NCBI RefSeq assembly: GCF_012926505.1
Contig: NZ_JABBNT010000004.1
Span: 496,001 to 560,000 of the forward strand
DNA: 64,000 nt
Direction of reading: 5' to 3'
From: Pacificispira spongiicola
GTDB lineage: Bacteria > Pseudomonadota > Alphaproteobacteria > UBA8366 > Aestuariispiraceae
Part shown: positions 62,290 to 64,000 of the stretch, piece by piece
How positions within the stretch are numbered: the first letter of the stretch is position 1
How the letters are laid out: each line of letters opens with the position of its first letter
Translations under genes and position numbers: made by a program
The notes under the pieces: generated by a model
Told to the model about the DNA's origin: nothing
What the model saw: only the letters and a program-made list of their open reading frames with translations
Database searches by the model: none

Positions 62290-63060
62290 TCAGCCGCGGG
62301 TTTTCGCCAGGAAACCTTTAAAACGCTCCGACGTCGGATTGTTGAACATATCCTGTGGCGCGCCTTCTTCCTCCACCTTTCCTTGGTGCAGGAACATGAC
62401 CTTGTTCGATACGTCCCTGGCGAATCCCATTTCGTGGGTCACGACGAGCATCGTGCGCCCTTCGTCCGCCAGGTCGCGCATCACTTTCAAAACCTCCCCC
62501 ACCAATTCCGGGTCCAGCGCGGATGTCGGTTCGTCGAACAGCATGACGTCCGGGTCCATCGCCAGGGCCCGCGCGATCGCCGCGCGCTGCTGCTGGCCGC
62601 CGGAAAGATGGGCGGGATAGTAATCCTTTCGGTCCAGGATTCCGACCTTATCAAGCAGTGCGCAGGCCTTGTCCGTCGCTTCCGCCTTGGAAACGCCCAG
62701 CACATGGACGGGGGCCTCGATCACATTCTGCAGGACGGTCATATGGGACCAAAGGTTGAAGCCTTGGAACACCATGGCCAGTTTTGTGCGCAACCGTTCG
62801 ACCTGCTTTCGGTCGACCGGAATGGGCTCTCCCGCGTCGGGGTAGCGCATGCCGATGGTTTCGCCGTTCACGGTGACGCGTCCGGAATTCGGCGTTTCCA
62901 AAAGATTGATACAGCGAAGGAAGGTACTTTTCCCCGAACCCGAGGAGCCGAGGATGGAAATGACATCCCCTTTTTCCGCCGTTAGGGAAATTCCCTTCAG
63001 AACCTCGACGGAGCCGAAGCTCTTGTGAATATCTTCGACGACCAATGTCGCATTAGACAT
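62290..63060 (-). CDS. Basic amino acid ABC importer ATPase (HisP-like)
   Basis: The 256-residue ATPase has Walker [10 protein letters not shown], signature [17 protein letters not shown] and Walker [14 protein letters not shown]. The HisP-type insertion ([20 protein letters not shown]) is present and favours histidine/arginine-class importers over glutamine ones. The first gene of the operon starts at the ATG at 63060, with binding protein and permeases following. Confidence 0.9.
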   Translation of the reverse strand: MSNATLVVEDIHKSFGSVEVLKGISLTAEKGDVISILGSSGSGKSTFLRCINLLETPNSGRVTVNGETIGMRYPDAGEPIPVDRKQVERLRTKLAMVFQGFNLWSHMTVLQNVIEAPVHVLGVSKAEATDKACALLDKVGILDRKDYYPAHLSGGQQQRAAIARALAMDPDVMLFDEPTSALDPELVGEVLKVMRDLADEGRTMLVVTHEMGFARDVSNKVMFLHQGKVEEEGAPQDMFNNPTSERFKGFLAKTRG

Positions 63061-63656
63061 ATTCATTGCGTACGGCTGCCCTGCGCTCGCTCGACCCTAG
63101 TTCGCATCCCAGGCCGGAAGTCTTTCCGGACTAATGACGATACGGTTCCGCTGTCGTTGGGTCGGGCAACATCACCTTTGTCGGGTGAGCCGCCCGATGC
63201 AGGAAATCCGTGCCGCCGGGCCGGAGTATGAAGTCTTTTTGACTGTGCCACAACACGCAATTGCCGCGCCGCACGGGGCGTCGATGGGGAAGCCGTCGTC
63301 GGCATTCCGCAATCTTCTGTGCTACCGAATCGACCAATGATTCGGCTTAAATGAGAACGAAAGGGGGTGAAATCGTGTGTTAAAGACAGGTGCCCCCTTT
63401 GTTTGGGCGATTATTTGATTCTACAAGACTCACATGAGTAGAATTTCGAGTCTGAAAGTGAATTTTTGACATTTTCGACAATGATTTGGGGTGAATATCT
63501 TTTTCGTCTCGTTGCGAGGACGGGGCACTTCTCATAATATATTCTGTGTCAGACACTATCTTTTGCGGTCTGCTGGCGTGTGGACGCTAGGGGGAGGGGC
63601 CGCGTACCGGGCAAGGCGCCGTTTCTCGTCTTTGTCCGATTCGGAGGCGTTTTGGG
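63061..63656. other. 596-bp divergent intergenic region between hisP-like and tolC-like genes
   Basis: I see no supported gene here. Short frames are present on both strands at 63131-63340 without ribosome sites or family likeness. Notable elements are an 8-bp stem (AAAGGGGG 63361-63368 with CCCCCTTT 63394-63401), a TTGACA at 63466-63471 and an AT-rich stretch with GTGTCAGACAC near 63545. These are likely promoter and leader elements for the tolC-like gene. Confidence 0.4.
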
Positions 63657-64000
63657 ATGCAGTTTGGACAAAACCCGACGGCAGTTGCGGTGAAGCAGAG
63701 CGCGGGAAGCTTGAAATACGGCTTGCTCGCAAGCGTGTTTGTCTTCGCCGCCGCGCCGCAGGCCCATGCTATTTCTCTGGCCGACGCGGTACGGTCCGCG
63801 CTTCAGACCAACCCGGATGTCGGGATCGTCGCCGAAAACAAGCGCGCCGTCGAATACGAACTCATCCAGTCCGAAGGCCAGTATCTGCCGACCTTGGATT
63901 ATGTCGGGCAGGCGGGCTATGAAGCGACGCGGGACGGCACGACGTTCGCGCGCGGCGAAGGCGAGGGCAGCTTCGGCATGCCGACCTATCAATCGAGTCT
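63657..64000 (+). CDS. TolC-family outer membrane protein (5' part)
   Basis: The first 114 residues are visible. The ATG at 63657 follows GGAGG by about 9 nt. A signal peptide (LKYGLLASVFVFAAAPQAHA) is followed by ISLADAVRSALQTNPDVGIVAENKRAVEYELIQSEGQYLPTLD, the start of the first TolC helical repeat. The protein would form an outer-membrane channel for type I secretion or efflux. It could serve the MacAB-like exporter at 27.4-30.7 kb, but any exporter is possible. Confidence 0.87.
   Translation, partial: MQFGQNPTAVAVKQSAGSLKYGLLASVFVFAAAPQAHAISLADAVRSALQTNPDVGIVAENKRAVEYELIQSEGQYLPTLDYVGQAGYEATRDGTTFARGEGEGSFGMPTYQSS

Noticed and set aside
63131-63340. Short opposing ORFs in the gap before the TolC-family gene
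   Set aside because: No ribosome sites, no family likeness, and both strands are equally open.

Overview
The window is a high-GC, densely packed bacterial chromosome segment with about 62 protein genes. I see no rRNA, tRNA, CRISPR array, insertion sequence or integrase. The gene types point to an alphaproteobacterium, probably a marine or aquatic Rhodospirillales-like heterotroph: a fused IorAB indolepyruvate oxidoreductase, an ArsR-methyltransferase fusion of the SahR type, MeTr/ASKHA corrinoid genes, small DUF1289 and DUF1244 proteins, a solitary PilZ protein and several ABC systems for amines and amino acids. The phylum call rests on gene type only, because no marker RNA is present.

Layout. 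1-3.7 kb: a partial membrane protein divergent from an RpiR regulator with clustered operator-like repeats, a secreted Sel1-like protein, a D-amino-acid aminotransferase and a GNAT enzyme. 3.7-9.2 kb: iorAB, dcd and a nucleotide-sugar epimerase. 9.4-13.8 kb: a soluble PAS histidine kinase, a YghU-type glutathione transferase, a LysE exporter with a small membrane protein, and a TetR repressor with a double operator. 13.8-20.9 kb: a one-carbon/corrinoid cluster on the minus strand (ArsR-methyltransferase, MetF, a Hcy-domain protein lacking its zinc cysteines, MeTr, an ASKHA ferredoxin activator and a second MetF-like protein). 21-25 kb: a lipoprotein, greB, a pentameric ligand-gated ion channel homologue, and directly behind it an ATP-grasp/cyclic-nucleotide-binding fusion. 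25.1-27.4 kb: an AT-richer polymorphic toxin/immunity locus with a main toxin gene broken by an amber codon, two paralogous immunity genes and an orphan toxin tip. 27.4-30.7 kb: a MacAB-like tripartite exporter. 30.7-36.5 kb: a PotFGHI-type polyamine importer with a class III aminotransferase. 36.5-49 kb: a chemoreceptor, prpE, a hydroxyacid dehydrogenase, YbjN- and TerB-like proteins, proC, a DMT exporter, an AlkZ/YcaQ-like glycosylase, and an ArsR/ArsP-like metalloid pair. 49-53.5 kb: a solitary CoxL-type molybdenum hydroxylase subunit, a TetR repressor and an aldehyde dehydrogenase. 53.5-64 kb: two MFS exporters, DUF1244, YbdK, an N-formylglutamate amidohydrolase, a PilZ protein, a basic amino acid ABC importer and the start of a TolC-family gene.

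Functional threads. Nitrogen and amino-acid scavenging dominates (polyamine and basic amino acid importers, aminotransferases, IorAB, N-formylglutamate amidohydrolase, proC). Several regulatory links can be read from repeated DNA words. TTGGAA-N6-TTCCAA occurs at the tetR-ALDH locus and again, 40 kb away, before the YghU-type GST. TGTGATCACA occurs before both the D-amino-acid aminotransferase and the polyamine-linked aminotransferase. TGTWGC-N4-GCWACA is repeated around the rpiR divergent promoter.

Most unusual items: the channel plus ATP-grasp/cNBD pair, the toxin locus caught mid-turnover, and the Hcy-domain protein without zinc ligands in a corrinoid cluster that has no corrinoid protein nearby.
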